Positions 10,518 to 26,800 are shown, counted from the first letter of the stretch. The stretch: 64,000 nt of DNA from Polynucleobacter sp. 30F-ANTBAC (GCF_018882385.1 NZ_JACVON010000001.1:294942-358941); one strand, 5' to 3'. The notes: generated from the sequence alone by a model not told the origin. Numbers and translations are program-made.

Positions 10518-11399
10518 TTAGGCCGTGGCTTTTGCAGCAGCTACTTGTGCAGCAACCTCAGCTGCAAAGTCGTCTTGACGCTTTTCAATACCTTCACCAA
10601 CCACATACATCGTAAAGCTCTTAATTGTTGTGTTTTTCTCTTTCAACATTTGCTCTACAGTCTGCTTGTCGTTTTTAACGAAAGTTTGATTCAACAAAGA
10701 CACTTCTTTCAAGTACTTCTGGATAGAACCTTCAACCATTTTTGCAACGATCTCAGCAGGCTTGCCAGACTCTGCAGCCTTTAGCTCAGCCACACTCTTT
10801 TCAGTTGCAATTTTGTCTGCAGGTACATCCGCAGCAGATAAAGCAACTGGCTTCATCGCAGCAATGTGCATTGCAACGTCTTTAGCAGCAGTTTCGTCAC
10901 CGGCGTATTCAACCATCACACCAATACGCGTGCCGTGCAAATATGAAACTAATTTGCTATCACCAGCAAAGCGAGTGAAACGACGCAAAGACATGTTTTC
11001 ACCAATTCGACCGATCAACTCAGCGCGAACTTCTTCAACTGTCTTACCAGCGTATGGCAAAGCAGACAAAGCAGTCACGTCAGCAGGATTGCTCTCTGCG
11101 ACCAACTTGGCGCAAGCATTGCTTAGCGCTAAGAAGTCATCATTCTTTGAGACAAAGTCTGTTTCGCAGTTCACTTCAAGCAAAGCACCTGTTGTGCCGT
11201 TGATAAATGCAGTGATCACGCCTTCTGCTGTTACACGAGAAGCGGCTTTACCAGCCTTACTTCCCAACTTAACACGCAGAATTTCTTCAGCTTTGGCCAT
11301 ATCGCCATCAGCTTCAGTCAAAGCTTTTTTGCACTCCATCATTGGAGCATCTGTTTTGGCGCGTAATTCGCCAACCATTCCAGCAGTTACTGCAGCCAT
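10518..11399 (-). CDS. tsf: Elongation factor Ts
   Basis: EF-Ts is the nucleotide exchange factor for EF-Tu. The 293-residue protein starts with the helical UBA-like EF-Tu-binding domain ([20 protein letters not shown]), including the TDAPMM motif. The core domains follow ([24 protein letters not shown]) and the C-terminal helices ([17 protein letters not shown]). Its ATG overlaps the rpsB stop by one base (TAATG), which suggests tight coupling to S2 translation. Confidence 0.98.
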   Translation of the reverse strand: MAAVTAGMVGELRAKTDAPMMECKKALTEADGDMAKAEEILRVKLGSKAGKAASRVTAEGVITAFINGTTGALLEVNCETDFVSKNDDFLALSNACAKLVAESNPADVTALSALPYAGKTVEEVRAELIGRIGENMSLRRFTRFAGDSKLVSYLHGTRIGVMVEYAGDETAAKDVAMHIAAMKPVALSAADVPADKIATEKSVAELKAAESGKPAEIVAKMVEGSIQKYLKEVSLLNQTFVKNDKQTVEQMLKEKNTTIKSFTMYVVGEGIEKRQDDFAAEVAAQVAAAKATA

Positions 11400-12148
11400 T
11401 ACTCGCCCTTTCCTTCTTCAACGAACTCTTCAGCATCACCCTTAACAGCTTCTAAAACTTGCTGAACCGCATTTGCTTTACCTTCAAGGATGGCATCTGC
11501 CATGCCGCGAACGTATAGTGCAACAGCTTTGCTTGAGTCGTCGTTACCTGGAATAACGTAATCAACACCTTCTGGAGAGTGATTCGTATCAACCACAGCG
11601 ATCACTGGAATACCTAATTTCTTAGCTTCAGTGATAGCAATCTTGTGGTAGCCCACGTCAACGATAAAAATCGCATCAGGAGAACCAGCCATATCTTGAA
11701 TACCGCCAAGTGACTTCTCGAGTTTTTCGATATCACGGCTAGTTGTCAAAGCTTCTTTCTTTGATAAACGCTCCCAGTCGCCGTTTTCACGAGCAGCTGT
11801 CATGTCTTTCAAACGCTTAATAGAACCTTTAACTGTTTTGAAGTTAGTCAATGTACCGCCCAACCAGCGAGCATCAACGTAAGGCATACCAGCACGAGTC
11901 GCTTCTTCAGCAATGATCTCTTTAGACTGGCGTTTTGTACCTACGAAAAGGATTGTTCCGCGGTTAGCCGCGATTTGACGAACAACTTTTTGCGCTTCCA
12001 AATACATTGGTAGCGTTTTTTCGAGGTTAATAATATGGATTTTGTTACGCTGGCCGAAAATATAAGGGGCCATCTTTGGGGACCAGAAGCGTGTTTGGTG
12101 GCCAAAGTGGCAACCGGCTTCGATCATTTGACGCATCGTTACTGACAT
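11399..12148 (-). CDS. rpsB: 30S ribosomal protein S2
   Basis: S2 is a small-subunit protein needed for S1 binding. The 249 residues begin [20 protein letters not shown], with the family segments [36 protein letters not shown] and [20 protein letters not shown] present in order. It heads the minus-strand run. A 155-bp region separates it from the divergent map gene and holds a -10-like TACAAT and a structured leader, listed separately. Confidence 0.98.
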   Translation of the reverse strand: MSVTMRQMIEAGCHFGHQTRFWSPKMAPYIFGQRNKIHIINLEKTLPMYLEAQKVVRQIAANRGTILFVGTKRQSKEIIAEEATRAGMPYVDARWLGGTLTNFKTVKGSIKRLKDMTAARENGDWERLSKKEALTTSRDIEKLEKSLGGIQDMAGSPDAIFIVDVGYHKIAITEAKKLGIPVIAVVDTNHSPEGVDYVIPGNDDSSKAVALYVRGMADAILEGKANAVQQVLEAVKGDAEEFVEEGKGE

Positions 12149-12175
12149 ATAAACTCCTGAGGGTTAGGTCTAGAA

Positions 12176-12219
12176 CCAAGTCCTGACTGCACTAAAAAGT
12201 GCCACCCTGGACGGCTTGG
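12176..12219 (-). promoter_or_regulatory. Structured 5' leader of rpsB (candidate S2 autoregulation element)
   Basis: In the rpsB mRNA leader, CCAAG plus TCC pair with GGACTTGG across 12176-12183 and 12209-12219, with a short internal bulge. A small perfect hairpin (GCACT/AGTGC, 12189-12202) lies inside. It sits about 28 nt upstream of the rpsB ATG. S2 is known to repress its own message through a leader structure in enterobacteria. Whether this fold does the same is inference. Confidence 0.4.
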
Positions 12220-12258
12220 CTCGCTATTCTGATCCAGACTATCTGAACCAGTGCCCAA

Positions 12259-12264
12259 ATTGTA
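12259..12264 (-). promoter_or_regulatory. Probable -10 element of the rpsB promoter
   Basis: On the minus strand the hexamer TACAAT is present about 110 bp upstream of rpsB, within the divergent rpsB/map gap. No good -35 is seen at 16-18 bp (the nearest is TGGCTC), so this is a candidate only. Confidence 0.4.
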
Positions 12265-12303
12265 CCTCAAAATTAGTAACAGAGCCATGAAAACATTGGA
12301 TTT

Positions 12304-13152
12304 ATGCTGGATAATCACATCATGTTGACCGAAACCAAAAAACCAAGCACTGAAGAATTCATCGCCGGTATGCGTGAAGCTGGCCGTTTAGCCAGCGAAG
12401 TCATTGACCACGTGACCCCTTTTGTAAAAGCCGGGGTCACCACGGGTGAAATTGACCGTATTTGCCACGACTACATGGTGAATGTTCAAAATACGATTCC
12501 CGCCCCTCTTAATTACCAACCGCCCGGCTATCCGCCATTCCCAAAAGCAATTTGTACCTCCGTGAATGACGTGATCTGCCATGGCATCCCTGGGGATCGC
12601 ATCCTAAAAGACGGTGATAGCGTTAACTTAGATATCACTGTGATTACGCCAGCGGGCTATTTTGGCGATACCAGCCGCATGTTCTTGGTCGGTGAGCCGT
12701 CTATTTTGTCCAAACGCTTAGCTCAAATCACGTACGAAGCTATGTGGCTAGGTATTGCTCAGGTCAAACCGGGCTGCACGTTGGGTGATATTGGCTACGC
12801 GATTCAAACACACGCTGAAAATGCCGGTTACTCGGTCGTTAGAGAGTATTGCGGTCACGGAATCGGTCAAGTATTCCATGATGATCCACAAATAGTTCAT
12901 TACGGTAAGCCTGGTATGGGTCAAAAGATCTATGAAGGCATGACTTTCACGATTGAACCCATGATCAATGCGGGTAAAAGAGACATCAGAACCATGCCTG
13001 ATCAATGGACAGTCAAAACAAAGGATCGTAGCTTGTCAGCGCAATGGGAGCACACATGCTTGGTTACAGCCACAGGAGTTGAGGTTTTAACTTATTCAGC
13101 AGGTAGCCCACCACCACCTGACTGCGTCGCTGGTTTGAAATTTAGACCTTAA
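12304..13152 (+). CDS. map: Methionine aminopeptidase, type I
   Basis: Map removes the initiator Met from new proteins. The metal site is built by the Asp of DITVITPAG, the Asp of FGDTSRMF, the His of [10 protein letters not shown], the Glu of FTIEPMIN and the Glu of WEHTCLVT, all present. [16 protein letters not shown] is the family signature. The 282-residue length allows an alternative ATG six codons in, at 12322. It diverges from rpsB, as in many proteobacteria, and is followed at once by glnD. Confidence 0.97.
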   Translation: MLDNHIMLTETKKPSTEEFIAGMREAGRLASEVIDHVTPFVKAGVTTGEIDRICHDYMVNVQNTIPAPLNYQPPGYPPFPKAICTSVNDVICHGIPGDRILKDGDSVNLDITVITPAGYFGDTSRMFLVGEPSILSKRLAQITYEAMWLGIAQVKPGCTLGDIGYAIQTHAENAGYSVVREYCGHGIGQVFHDDPQIVHYGKPGMGQKIYEGMTFTIEPMINAGKRDIRTMPDQWTVKTKDRSLSAQWEHTCLVTATGVEVLTYSAGSPPPPDCVAGLKFRP

Positions 13153-13160
13153 GGTTGCTC

Positions 13161-17743
<4,583 letters not shown>

Positions 17744-18835
17744 TTAAGAAAAAAGTCTGCTTGCAGCCAAGCTACCTGCCGCAATGCCATGTTGAGACAT
17801 GGATTGATAAATTTGATCCAGTTGTGCCTGGATTGCTACAACAGCATCTTCAACCAAAGGACGTCCTGCATCATCAACCAAATGACCGTTCAATGACTCA
17901 GCTAAAAGATGTGCATCATTGAGCATGGCTTTGAATGGCTCTAGTTCTTGAGGAACTTTAGGCAGATCTAGCAATAAAGTGACAGATGAAATAGTAGATT
18001 TAGATAAATCATCACGCAAAAAATTAGATTGCTCGGCAATCAGTTTGTAATTGGTCAGATTGCTAATAATGCGAAGATACTCACGACCGTCACGGGATAA
18101 TTGAAAGCCGGCCTTAGTAACCACACTTCTAATTTCACCCAAAGTCCAACGATCAACTTTAGGCTGAATCGTAATACCCAATTGAATATCGCATTGCGCC
18201 GCAAACGAATCAATGGCTTTAGCCCCTTCTAAGACATCATTAATTGGAGGTAAATCAATTTCAGCATCCAGCGTGTTCGCTAAAGCTTGAGCTCTTGAAG
18301 CAAAGTCTGAAAGATCTACAACACCAATAGGGCCAGACCGATTCGCTAATTGAATAGCTACTTGCAGTTCAAGGTAACTACCTTCAGCTTCAGGGGCTTG
18401 CCAAATCGGCTCCGCACCAGGAGCTTGAGAAACCAATCCTTCACATAACCAAATATGTTGAGAATTTGTAGGCCAAGACTCCAGCGCAGCAAGAATTTCT
18501 TGACCGCTGATCGCCTGCGAAAAACGTAAAGCAAAAATGCAGTCAATCAGAGAATCAATCTTTTCAACTGGAGGCATGATCACAGGAGTTGAAGCAGCCA
18601 TATTGCTGAGAGTTGGCTCAGACCTTAAATCTGAACCTGATTGCTGAGAATCTGGCGATGCGTCTGAATAATGAGATGGCTCATTAGCTTGATCTAGCTC
18701 TTCAACTTCCGCTTTACGAATACGCAAAGCGTTATAAATCATTAAAACAAGAAGGAGAGAAAACCCAATCAGTCCAAGAGAAAGCTGAAGCTCTGACAAA
18801 CCAATCGAAGCAGCAAATTCAGCAAATCCAGACAT
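17744..18835 (-). CDS. zipA: Cell division protein ZipA
   Basis: ZipA tethers FtsZ to the membrane early in divisome assembly. The 363-residue protein starts with a single N-out membrane segment (LSLGLIGFSLLLVLMIYNAL, about 18-37). An acidic, polar linker follows, then a C-terminal globular domain (about 220-350) ending MLNDAHLLAESLNGHLVDD, which fits the FtsZ-binding domain of ZipA. The region is divergent from enterobacterial ZipA, so the name rests on topology, the C-terminal pattern and its place between smc and ligA. Its ATG overlaps the smc stop by one base. Confidence 0.85.
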   Translation of the reverse strand: MSGFAEFAASIGLSELQLSLGLIGFSLLLVLMIYNALRIRKAEVEELDQANEPSHYSDASPDSQQSGSDLRSEPTLSNMAASTPVIMPPVEKIDSLIDCIFALRFSQAISGQEILAALESWPTNSQHIWLCEGLVSQAPGAEPIWQAPEAEGSYLELQVAIQLANRSGPIGVVDLSDFASRAQALANTLDAEIDLPPINDVLEGAKAIDSFAAQCDIQLGITIQPKVDRWTLGEIRSVVTKAGFQLSRDGREYLRIISNLTNYKLIAEQSNFLRDDLSKSTISSVTLLLDLPKVPQELEPFKAMLNDAHLLAESLNGHLVDDAGRPLVEDAVVAIQAQLDQIYQSMSQHGIAAGSLAASRLFS

Positions 18836-21800
18836 TAAGCAGCCTCCACCAAGTTAGCAGCAGCCTCTAAGTCAACCGCAACAATCCTTGAGACACCCTG
18901 CTCCTGCATGGTCACACCGATGAGTTGATGGGCGATTTCCATGGTGATCTTGTTATGAGAAATGAATACAAACTGCGTATTTTTGGACATACGAGCCACC
19001 ATGTCGGCATAACGGCCTGTGTTAGCGTCATCCAAAGGTGCGTCAACCTCATCGAGCAAACAGAATGGGGCTGGATTTAATTGGAATAAAGAGAACACCA
19101 ATGCAATCGCCGTTAACGCTTTTTCACCACCGGACAACAAGTGAATAGTTGAGTTCTTCTTGCCGGGTGGCTGAGCCATCACTTGAACGCCTGAATCGAG
19201 GATCTCTTCACCAGTCATCATCAACTTGGCATTACCACCACCAAATAAATCTGGGAACAACTTGGCAAAGTGCTCATTCACCTGATCAAAGGTACCTTGC
19301 AACAACTCTCTTGTTTCACCATCAATCTGCGCAATCGCAGCTGTTAAGGTATTGATCGCTTCATTCAAGTCAGCAGACTGAGCATCCAAGAATGTTTTAC
19401 GTTCTTGCGCGCTAGCTAACTCTTCCAATGCAGCCATATTGACCGGGCCCAAACTCTGAATTTCAGAATTGAGCTTATTCACCTCGGACTGCAAGCCACT
19501 GACTTTCATGTCAGGTGTTAAACGAGCTTTAAGCTCTTCCACATTAGCTTCTGCATCCATCAACATCGTAGCGAACTGCTCAACGTTCAAGCGAGCCGCT
19601 TGTTCTTTGAGTTGAAGCTCCATTGCCTTGTCACGCAAAGGTTGCAAACTGCGCTCCAACGTTAAACGAAGCTCATCACCTTCACGCAAGCGATGCGAAA
19701 TAGCATCCATATCCGTTCTGGCATTTGCAAGACCTGCTTCTTTCGCACTTCTCTGAATCAATAAACCTTGCAATGACTCTTGAGCCACTTCATCAGATAA
19801 GGTGTGCAACTCTTCTTGAGAATTACCCAAGCTCACCTGAATATCCGAAACTTGTTGCTGAGCTGATTGTTGATCACGAGTTAAATCAGTGATGCGTTGA
19901 GCCAATGTTCTAGTGTTATAGGAAGCTTCACTAGCCTCACGCTCTGCCAATCGAAGTGCTTCACGAGCCTGCTCTAAAGCATGCTGGGCAGCTTGATAGG
20001 TATCTTGGGCATTCGCCAGGCTATCGCCATGAACACCTTTTTCATCTTGAGCTTGATCCAACTGACCCTGACCTTCATCACGAACCGTTTGAATCTCTTC
20101 AGCTTGCTGCGTTAACTCTTGTAACTCATGGGTGATTTGATCAGCACGCGTTCTGTACTTTTCATCAGCTTGAGCTAACTGCAAACGTTCGACTTCTAAA
20201 TTATGTGCTTCACGAACTGCCTGCTCGGCTGTTTGCCTTGCTTCTTGAGCCAACTGCTGAGCTTGCTGGTAAGCATATTGTGTCTGCGATGCTGCACTCT
20301 GTGCTTCATCTAAGATCAACTGTTGCGCTTTGAGCTGAAGATCTAGATTCTCAATCTCTTGACCACGGGCAAGCAAACCTGCCTGCTCAGAATCTTCGGC
20401 ATACAACTGCAAACTCACACGACTAACAATGTGACCTTCTTTGACAACCAGAACACCACCTTGAGGCAATTGGTCTCTGCGACGCATCGCATCATCCAAG
20501 TGATCAGCAATATACACATGTCCCAACCACTCTTGAACAACCGTTTTAATCGCTTGATCTTTTATTTGAACCCGGCTCATTAAACTAGTTAGACCCGATG
20601 TTGCCGCATCCGTATTACTGACCGACTGACCTGAGTAAAACGCCAAACGTGAAGGCGGGGCATCTTGAGCCAAACGAATCGCCTCACCTAAATCTGTTGC
20701 TTGCAACGCAGTCACACGCTCACGTAGAACAGACTCTAGAGCAGTTTCCCAGCCCTTTTCTACATGGATGTCTTGCCATAGACGTTGCTTCTTATTCAAA
20801 CCTTTCTGCTCTAACCAAGGACCAACTTTCGTTTGAGATTGCACTTTCTCTTGCAGAGCTTGTAGCGCACTAAGTTTGGCTTGAGTTTGGCTAAGCGCCG
20901 CAGAAGATTCTTGCAATGTTTGCTGAGCACTTGCTCTAGCAGCATCCGTCTCTGGAACTTTTGCCTGAGCTTCCTCAGAAATTTGTTGAGCTTCATCGGC
21001 CTTACGTTGAGCCATGCTTTGGCGATCGGTTGCCAAACTCAAAGCCTCCACATCTGGCTGAACCAAACTTGCCAAATCCGCCTTTAATCGCTCTTGTCTT
21101 TGATGTAATTGGTCAAGCTGACGACCCGCTGCTAAAACTCGTTCTGCGAGGCTGGCTAAACGTTGATCCGTTGAAGAAACAGCTTGCCTTGCAACATCAA
21201 GGGCTTTTTGAGCTTCAAGATAAGTTACCTCATGTGCTGGAATTTTTTCTTGAACACTGTGTAATGCCTCTAAATAGCGCTCTTCGTTTTCTCTAGCAGC
21301 ATCAAGATCAATAGTTGTTTGTCGGAGCGCATCAGCAGCCGCTACTTCTTGAGAAGACCAACGTGATAACTGAGCTTGCAGATCCGATATTTGTTGCTGC
21401 AAACGAGCACGCGATTCTTGAACATAACGAATCTCATTTTCAAGCTTACCAACTTCCGCATTAACCTCGTACAACTCGCCTTGAGCAGTAGATACTAAAT
21501 CTTGTGAAGCGTAATGAGAAGAACGTAGCTCTTCTAACTCAGCCTCTGCATGACGTAATTTAGCTGTTTGTTCTTCCAATTGAACTTGTGCATCACGAAT
21601 CGCATTCGCATGACGCTCTTGCTCTTTACCCGCTTCTGTTTGTCTCACCAACCACAACAACTGTTGCTGTTCAGTCATTTGAGTATTCAGTTGCTTATAT
21701 TTTTCTGCAACTTCTGCCTGACCTTCTAACTTGGTTAGGTTTTGGTTTAACTCTCTTAAGATATCTTCCACTCGCGTTAAATTTTCACGCGTGTCTTCAA

Positions 21801-22350
21801 GACGAGATTCGGTTTCTTTACGGCGCTCTTTGTATTTCGAAACACCCGCTGCTTCTTCTAAGAAGATACGCAATTCTTCTGGTTTGGCTTCAATGATTCT
21901 AGAAATCATGCCTTGACCAATAATCGCATAGGCACGAGGGCCTAAACCGGTACCCATGAACATGTCATGAATATCTTTACGACGGACCGATTGGTTATTG
22001 ATGTAATAACTTGAGGCACCATCACGGGTTAAGGTACGTTTGACTGAAAGCTCAGCAAAGGTACTCCACTGACCTGATGCACGACCATCCGTGTTGTCAA
22101 AAATCAGTTCAACACTGGAGCGCCCGGCAGGTTTTCTTTGACCGGAACCGTTAAAAATGACGTCCTGCATGGATTCGCCACGCAATTCACTGGCTCTAGA
22201 TTCACCTAAAACCCAGCGGACGGCGTCAATAATGTTGGATTTACCACACCCGTTAGGGCCTACAACGCCAATTAATTGGCCCGGAAGCTCGAAATGAGTA
22301 GGGTCTACAAAGGATTTAAAGCCCGAAAGTTTGATTGATTTGAGTCGCAC
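18835..22350 (-). CDS. smc: Chromosome segregation protein SMC
   Basis: SMC is the ATPase of the bacterial condensin and organises the chromosome. The 1171 residues show a Walker A motif GPNGCGKSN (about 31-39), RAYAIIGQGMISRIIEAKPE in the N-terminal head, two very long coiled-coil arms rich in Gln, Glu and Ala, a hinge near 500-650, and a C-terminal head with the signature LLSGGEKALTAIALVFSLFQ and Walker B LLDEVDAPLDDAN. The scpA/scpB partners are not in the window. It is divergent from dapD across 122 bp. Confidence 0.97.
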   Translation of the reverse strand: MRLKSIKLSGFKSFVDPTHFELPGQLIGVVGPNGCGKSNIIDAVRWVLGESRASELRGESMQDVIFNGSGQRKPAGRSSVELIFDNTDGRASGQWSTFAELSVKRTLTRDGASSYYINNQSVRRKDIHDMFMGTGLGPRAYAIIGQGMISRIIEAKPEELRIFLEEAAGVSKYKERRKETESRLEDTRENLTRVEDILRELNQNLTKLEGQAEVAEKYKQLNTQMTEQQQLLWLVRQTEAGKEQERHANAIRDAQVQLEEQTAKLRHAEAELEELRSSHYASQDLVSTAQGELYEVNAEVGKLENEIRYVQESRARLQQQISDLQAQLSRWSSQEVAAADALRQTTIDLDAARENEERYLEALHSVQEKIPAHEVTYLEAQKALDVARQAVSSTDQRLASLAERVLAAGRQLDQLHQRQERLKADLASLVQPDVEALSLATDRQSMAQRKADEAQQISEEAQAKVPETDAARASAQQTLQESSAALSQTQAKLSALQALQEKVQSQTKVGPWLEQKGLNKKQRLWQDIHVEKGWETALESVLRERVTALQATDLGEAIRLAQDAPPSRLAFYSGQSVSNTDAATSGLTSLMSRVQIKDQAIKTVVQEWLGHVYIADHLDDAMRRRDQLPQGGVLVVKEGHIVSRVSLQLYAEDSEQAGLLARGQEIENLDLQLKAQQLILDEAQSAASQTQYAYQQAQQLAQEARQTAEQAVREAHNLEVERLQLAQADEKYRTRADQITHELQELTQQAEEIQTVRDEGQGQLDQAQDEKGVHGDSLANAQDTYQAAQHALEQAREALRLAEREASEASYNTRTLAQRITDLTRDQQSAQQQVSDIQVSLGNSQEELHTLSDEVAQESLQGLLIQRSAKEAGLANARTDMDAISHRLREGDELRLTLERSLQPLRDKAMELQLKEQAARLNVEQFATMLMDAEANVEELKARLTPDMKVSGLQSEVNKLNSEIQSLGPVNMAALEELASAQERKTFLDAQSADLNEAINTLTAAIAQIDGETRELLQGTFDQVNEHFAKLFPDLFGGGNAKLMMTGEEILDSGVQVMAQPPGKKNSTIHLLSGGEKALTAIALVFSLFQLNPAPFCLLDEVDAPLDDANTGRYADMVARMSKNTQFVFISHNKITMEIAHQLIGVTMQEQGVSRIVAVDLEAAANLVEAA

Positions 22351-22426
22351 GGCTAACTTCTTTTAATGGAATCTCATGATGATACCAAGGGCAGAGTGAT
22401 ATGGAGCACTTCTCTGTCCTCACCGA

Positions 22427-22432
22427 TATAAT
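22427..22432 (+). promoter_or_regulatory. Probable -10 element of the dapD promoter
   Basis: A perfect TATAAT lies 40 bp upstream of the dapD ATG, in the divergent smc/dapD gap. No convincing -35 hexamer is seen at 16-18 bp, so an activator or extended contacts may be needed. Confidence 0.55.
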
Positions 22433-22472
22433 CTAAGCTTAATAGTTGTTATTTTTAAAGGAAAAAAGATTT

Positions 22473-23306
22473 ATGGCAACACTACAGAACGTTATTGACC
22501 AGGCTTGGGAAGATCGTGCCAACCTATCTCCATCTGCAGCCCCAGCTGAGGTTCGCGAGGCAGTTGCCACTGTTTTAGCTGGATTAAATGATGGCTCAAT
22601 CCGCGTTGCAGAGCGCGAGTCTGTTGGAAAATGGCATGTAAATCAATGGGTTAAGAAAGCCGTTCTCATTTCTTTCCGTCTAGAAGATAACCAGGTGATG
22701 TCAGCTAATGGCCAAGGTGGCTTCCCTCAGTTCTACGATAAGGTTCCTACTAAGTTTGCCGACTACACTGCCGCTGACTTTGCTAAAGGTGGATTCCGCG
22801 TTGTTCCACCTGCAACAGCTCGTCGTGGCTCATTTATTGGCAAAAACGTGGTTTTAATGCCCTCTTACGTGAATATTGGTGCTTATGTCGACGAAGGCTC
22901 TATGGTAGATACCTGGGCTACAGTTGGCTCATGCGCTCAAATTGGTAAGAATGTTCACTTATCTGGCGGCGTTGGTATTGGTGGTGTTTTAGAGCCTGTT
23001 CAAGCTGGCCCTGTAATTATTGAAGATAACTGCTTTATTGGTGCCCGTTCTGAAGTAGTTGAAGGTGTCGTGATTGAAGAAAATGCTGTTTTATCAATGG
23101 GTGTATACATTGGTCAAAGCACTAAGATTTACGATCGTGAAACAGGTGAGGTTCATTACGGCCGTGTACCAGCTGGCTCCGTGGTGGTTCCAGGATCACT
23201 TCCTTCGGCATGCGGCAAATACAGCCTTTACGCCGCCATCATTGTGAAAAAAGTAGATGCTCAAACAAGAGCTAAAACTGCTATCAACGATTTGTTACGC
23301 GATTAA
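22473..23306 (+). CDS. dapD: Tetrahydrodipicolinate N-succinyltransferase DapD
   Basis: DapD succinylates tetrahydrodipicolinate in the lysine/diaminopimelate pathway. The 277 residues have a helical N-terminal domain and a left-handed beta-helix ([40 protein letters not shown]) ending in [20 protein letters not shown] chose the ATG at 22473 ([12 protein letters not shown]), which has AAAGGAAAA upstream and matches the family N-terminus; an in-frame TTG at 22446 is less likely. dapE, two steps later in the pathway, follows after a terminator-like hairpin. Confidence 0.97.
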   Translation: MATLQNVIDQAWEDRANLSPSAAPAEVREAVATVLAGLNDGSIRVAERESVGKWHVNQWVKKAVLISFRLEDNQVMSANGQGGFPQFYDKVPTKFADYTAADFAKGGFRVVPPATARRGSFIGKNVVLMPSYVNIGAYVDEGSMVDTWATVGSCAQIGKNVHLSGGVGIGGVLEPVQAGPVIIEDNCFIGARSEVVEGVVIEENAVLSMGVYIGQSTKIYDRETGEVHYGRVPAGSVVVPGSLPSACGKYSLYAAIIVKKVDAQTRAKTAINDLLRD

Positions 23307-23324
23307 AAATCTAACGGCATGGAT

Positions 23325-23350
23325 TGAGCCTTTTTTAAAGGCTCATTTTT
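23325..23350 (+). terminator. Intrinsic terminator between dapD and dapE
   Basis: A perfect 9-bp stem (TGAGCCTTT at 23325-23333, AAAGGCTCA at 23337-23345) with a 3-nt loop is followed by TTTTT. Only 23 bp remain before the dapE GTG, so dapE is either reached by read-through or uses a promoter overlapping the hairpin. Confidence 0.85.
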
Positions 23351-23352
23351 AA

Positions 23353-24531
<1,179 letters not shown>

Positions 24532-24554
24532 ATAGCACTTTTCATAAATTTGCT

Positions 24555-25439
24555 ATGACGCCTTCTGAATTAACGCTTGAAGACTTTTGGAAACAACTCA
24601 GCTCGCAACTTGATCAAGCCGGTTTAAGTTACGGGCACGGAGCCATCAATGCAGAGAGCGAGGCTCTCTGGATCATCTCTACAGCACTGGGCTACCCACC
24701 TGAAGACACCTTAGAGTCTCTTCATACGCCTATCACACCAGATATTCAACAGCAGGCGCAACAATGGGCTGATGAGCGAATCAAGACCCGCCAGCCACTG
24801 GCTTATATCTTGGGTGAAGCTTGGTTGATGGGCGTTCCTTTTTATTCGGATGAGCGCAGCATCGTGCCCCGCTCATTTATTGCTGAATTAATTGTGGATG
24901 GTCACCTAGAACCTTGGTTACCACCCAGCGCACGAGTACTTGACTTATGCACGGGTAATGGATCCTTGGCTATCTTGATGGCTTTATCTTGTCCCGATGT
25001 CCAAGTCAGCGCTTCCGACCTCAGTATGCAAGCTCTATCACTCGCAGCTAAAAATTTGGATCGCCACAACCTCACAGATCAAATTGAAGTCTTCCAAGGT
25101 GATCTGTTTGAGGCCCTACCGGGCACGGATGACGATAGTAAATTTGATCTAATCATTTGCAACCCGCCTTACGTCAATGCACAAACGATGACAAATCTAC
25201 CCCCTGAATACCATGCTGAACCAGAGATGTCTCTAGCGGGTGGCGCAGACGGTATGGATTTGATTAAAAAAATTCTTCAAAACGCCAAAGATTATTTGCG
25301 CCCTGAAGGGGCCTTGGTTTTGGAGATTGGCAATGAAGCCAAAAATTTCGAAGCGGCCTTCCCCGAGCTAGCGATTAACTGGTTGGAAGTATCTGCTGGA
25401 GATGATCAAGTTCTCTTGATTCAAGCAGAAGATCTTTAA
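24555..25439 (+). CDS. prmB: 50S ribosomal protein L3 N5-glutamine methyltransferase PrmB
   Basis: PrmB methylates a glutamine of ribosomal protein L3 using SAM. The 294 residues have an N-terminal helical substrate domain and a Rossmann methyltransferase domain with VLDLCTGNGSLAILMAL (SAM loop) and the amide-binding NPPY motif at 203-206. IVPRSFIAELI is the connector characteristic of the PrmB/PrmC family. PrmB rather than PrmC is favoured by the N-terminal sequence (YGHGAINAESEALWII). Its stop overlaps the convergent radA stop by 4 bp. Confidence 0.92.
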   Translation: MTPSELTLEDFWKQLSSQLDQAGLSYGHGAINAESEALWIISTALGYPPEDTLESLHTPITPDIQQQAQQWADERIKTRQPLAYILGEAWLMGVPFYSDERSIVPRSFIAELIVDGHLEPWLPPSARVLDLCTGNGSLAILMALSCPDVQVSASDLSMQALSLAAKNLDRHNLTDQIEVFQGDLFEALPGTDDDSKFDLIICNPPYVNAQTMTNLPPEYHAEPEMSLAGGADGMDLIKKILQNAKDYLRPEGALVLEIGNEAKNFEAAFPELAINWLEVSAGDDQVLLIQAEDL

Positions 25440-26800
25440 TCTAGATTTCTAGCGGCTTGAATGGCTTGATCAATGCGATCCACTGCAATGATTTCCATGC
25501 CTGGTATTTTGGCTTTAGGCGCATTCGCTTTGGGCACAATCGCTATCGTAAAGCCTAGCTTGGCAGCTTCCTTAAGACGCTCTTGACCTCTTGGACAAGG
25601 TCTAATTTCACCAGCAAGCCCGACCTCACCGAAAACAATTAATGTTTTTGGCAGCGCTTTGTTTTTCATCGAGGACTGAATCGCCAAAAGAATCGCTAAG
25701 TCAGCAGCAGGTTCACTGATTTTGACACCGCCAACAGCATTCAAAAAGACATCCTGATCAAAACAAGCAACCCCAGCATGACGATGCAAAACTGCTAGCA
25801 ACATAGCTAAACGATGCTGCTCTAAACCTAAAGCCAAGCGTCTGGGGTTGGGAACATGCGCCGCATCAACCAATGCTTGAATTTCAACCAATAAAGGACG
25901 ACTTCCCTCTTGAGTCACTAAAACACAAGAGCCTGGAACCGTTTGATCGTGTTGCGATAAGAATAAAGCGGATGGGTTGGAAACCCCCTTGAGCCCCTTA
26001 TCCGTCATAGCAAAAACACCAAGCTCGTTCACCGCACCAAAACGGTTCTTAAATGCTCTCACCAATCGGAAGGATGAGTGAGTGTCCCCCTCAAAGTAAA
26101 GCACTGTATCGACGATGTGCTCTAGAACGCGAGGACCAGCCAAATTGCCTTCCTTGGTCACATGTCCCACCATGATCATGCAAACACCCGTGGACTTCGC
26201 AAGGCGTGTTAATTGGGCAGCACACTCTTTTACTTGCGCCACTGATCCAGGGGCTGAGCTCAAGGCTTCTGAATAAATGGTTTGAATGGAGTCAATCACC
26301 ACCACGGTGGGTCGAGATGATTCGATCGTCACCAATAATTTTTCAAGCTGAATTTCTGCTAAGACTTCCAGGTCTGGCGCTTGAACACCCAAACGTTTTG
26401 CACGCAGAGCAATTTGCGAACCAGATTCTTCACCACTGACATATAGAACAGAATCGCCACGAGCACTCATCACTGCTAAAGCTTGAAGCAATAGAGTTGA
26501 TTTACCAATACCAGGATCACCACCTATTAAAGCAACACCACCAGTAACTAAACCCCCACCTAGCACCCGATCAAATTCATCAATACCGGTACTTAAGCGC
26601 GGTAAATCCTCTGCTTCAATAACCGCCAATCGTTGCTTCGGTGCAGCTTTTGCCAAACTCTGAAAGCGACTGGTTGAGGGTTTATCTTCAACCGATTCTT
26701 CCATCGAGTTCCAAGCATCACAGTTGGGGCATTGACCCTGCCATTTGGCAGACATGCCGCCACAAGATTGGCAGACGTAGACTGATTTGATTTTGGCCAT
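25436..26800 (-). CDS. radA: DNA repair protein RadA
   Basis: RadA is a RecA-like ATPase helping branch migration in recombinational repair. The 454 residues start with a four-Cys zinc finger (Cys10, 13, 24, 27). The ATPase follows with Walker A GGDPGIGKST (93-102), the RadA-specific KNRFGAVNELGVF, and a Lon-like C-terminal domain (about 280-450, VGGVKISEPAADLAILLAI). The start ATG overlaps the stop of the upstream 162-residue coiled-coil gene by one base (TAATG). Confidence 0.97.
   Translation of the reverse strand: MAKIKSVYVCQSCGGMSAKWQGQCPNCDAWNSMEESVEDKPSTSRFQSLAKAAPKQRLAVIEAEDLPRLSTGIDEFDRVLGGGLVTGGVALIGGDPGIGKSTLLLQALAVMSARGDSVLYVSGEESGSQIALRAKRLGVQAPDLEVLAEIQLEKLLVTIESSRPTVVVIDSIQTIYSEALSSAPGSVAQVKECAAQLTRLAKSTGVCMIMVGHVTKEGNLAGPRVLEHIVDTVLYFEGDTHSSFRLVRAFKNRFGAVNELGVFAMTDKGLKGVSNPSALFLSQHDQTVPGSCVLVTQEGSRPLLVEIQALVDAAHVPNPRRLALGLEQHRLAMLLAVLHRHAGVACFDQDVFLNAVGGVKISEPAADLAILLAIQSSMKNKALPKTLIVFGEVGLAGEIRPCPRGQERLKEAAKLGFTIAIVPKANAPKAKIPGMEIIAVDRIDQAIQAARNLD

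Noticed and set aside
10762..11445. A 227-codon open frame on the plus strand
   Set aside because: It is fully antisense to tsf and the end of rpsB, whose products are certain. Its composition is the complement of their codons, and there is no domain or ribosome-binding site.
20961..21296. Several plus-strand open frames opposite the coiled-coil part of smc
   Set aside because: Long repetitive Gln/Glu/Ala coding sequence gives open complementary frames by chance.
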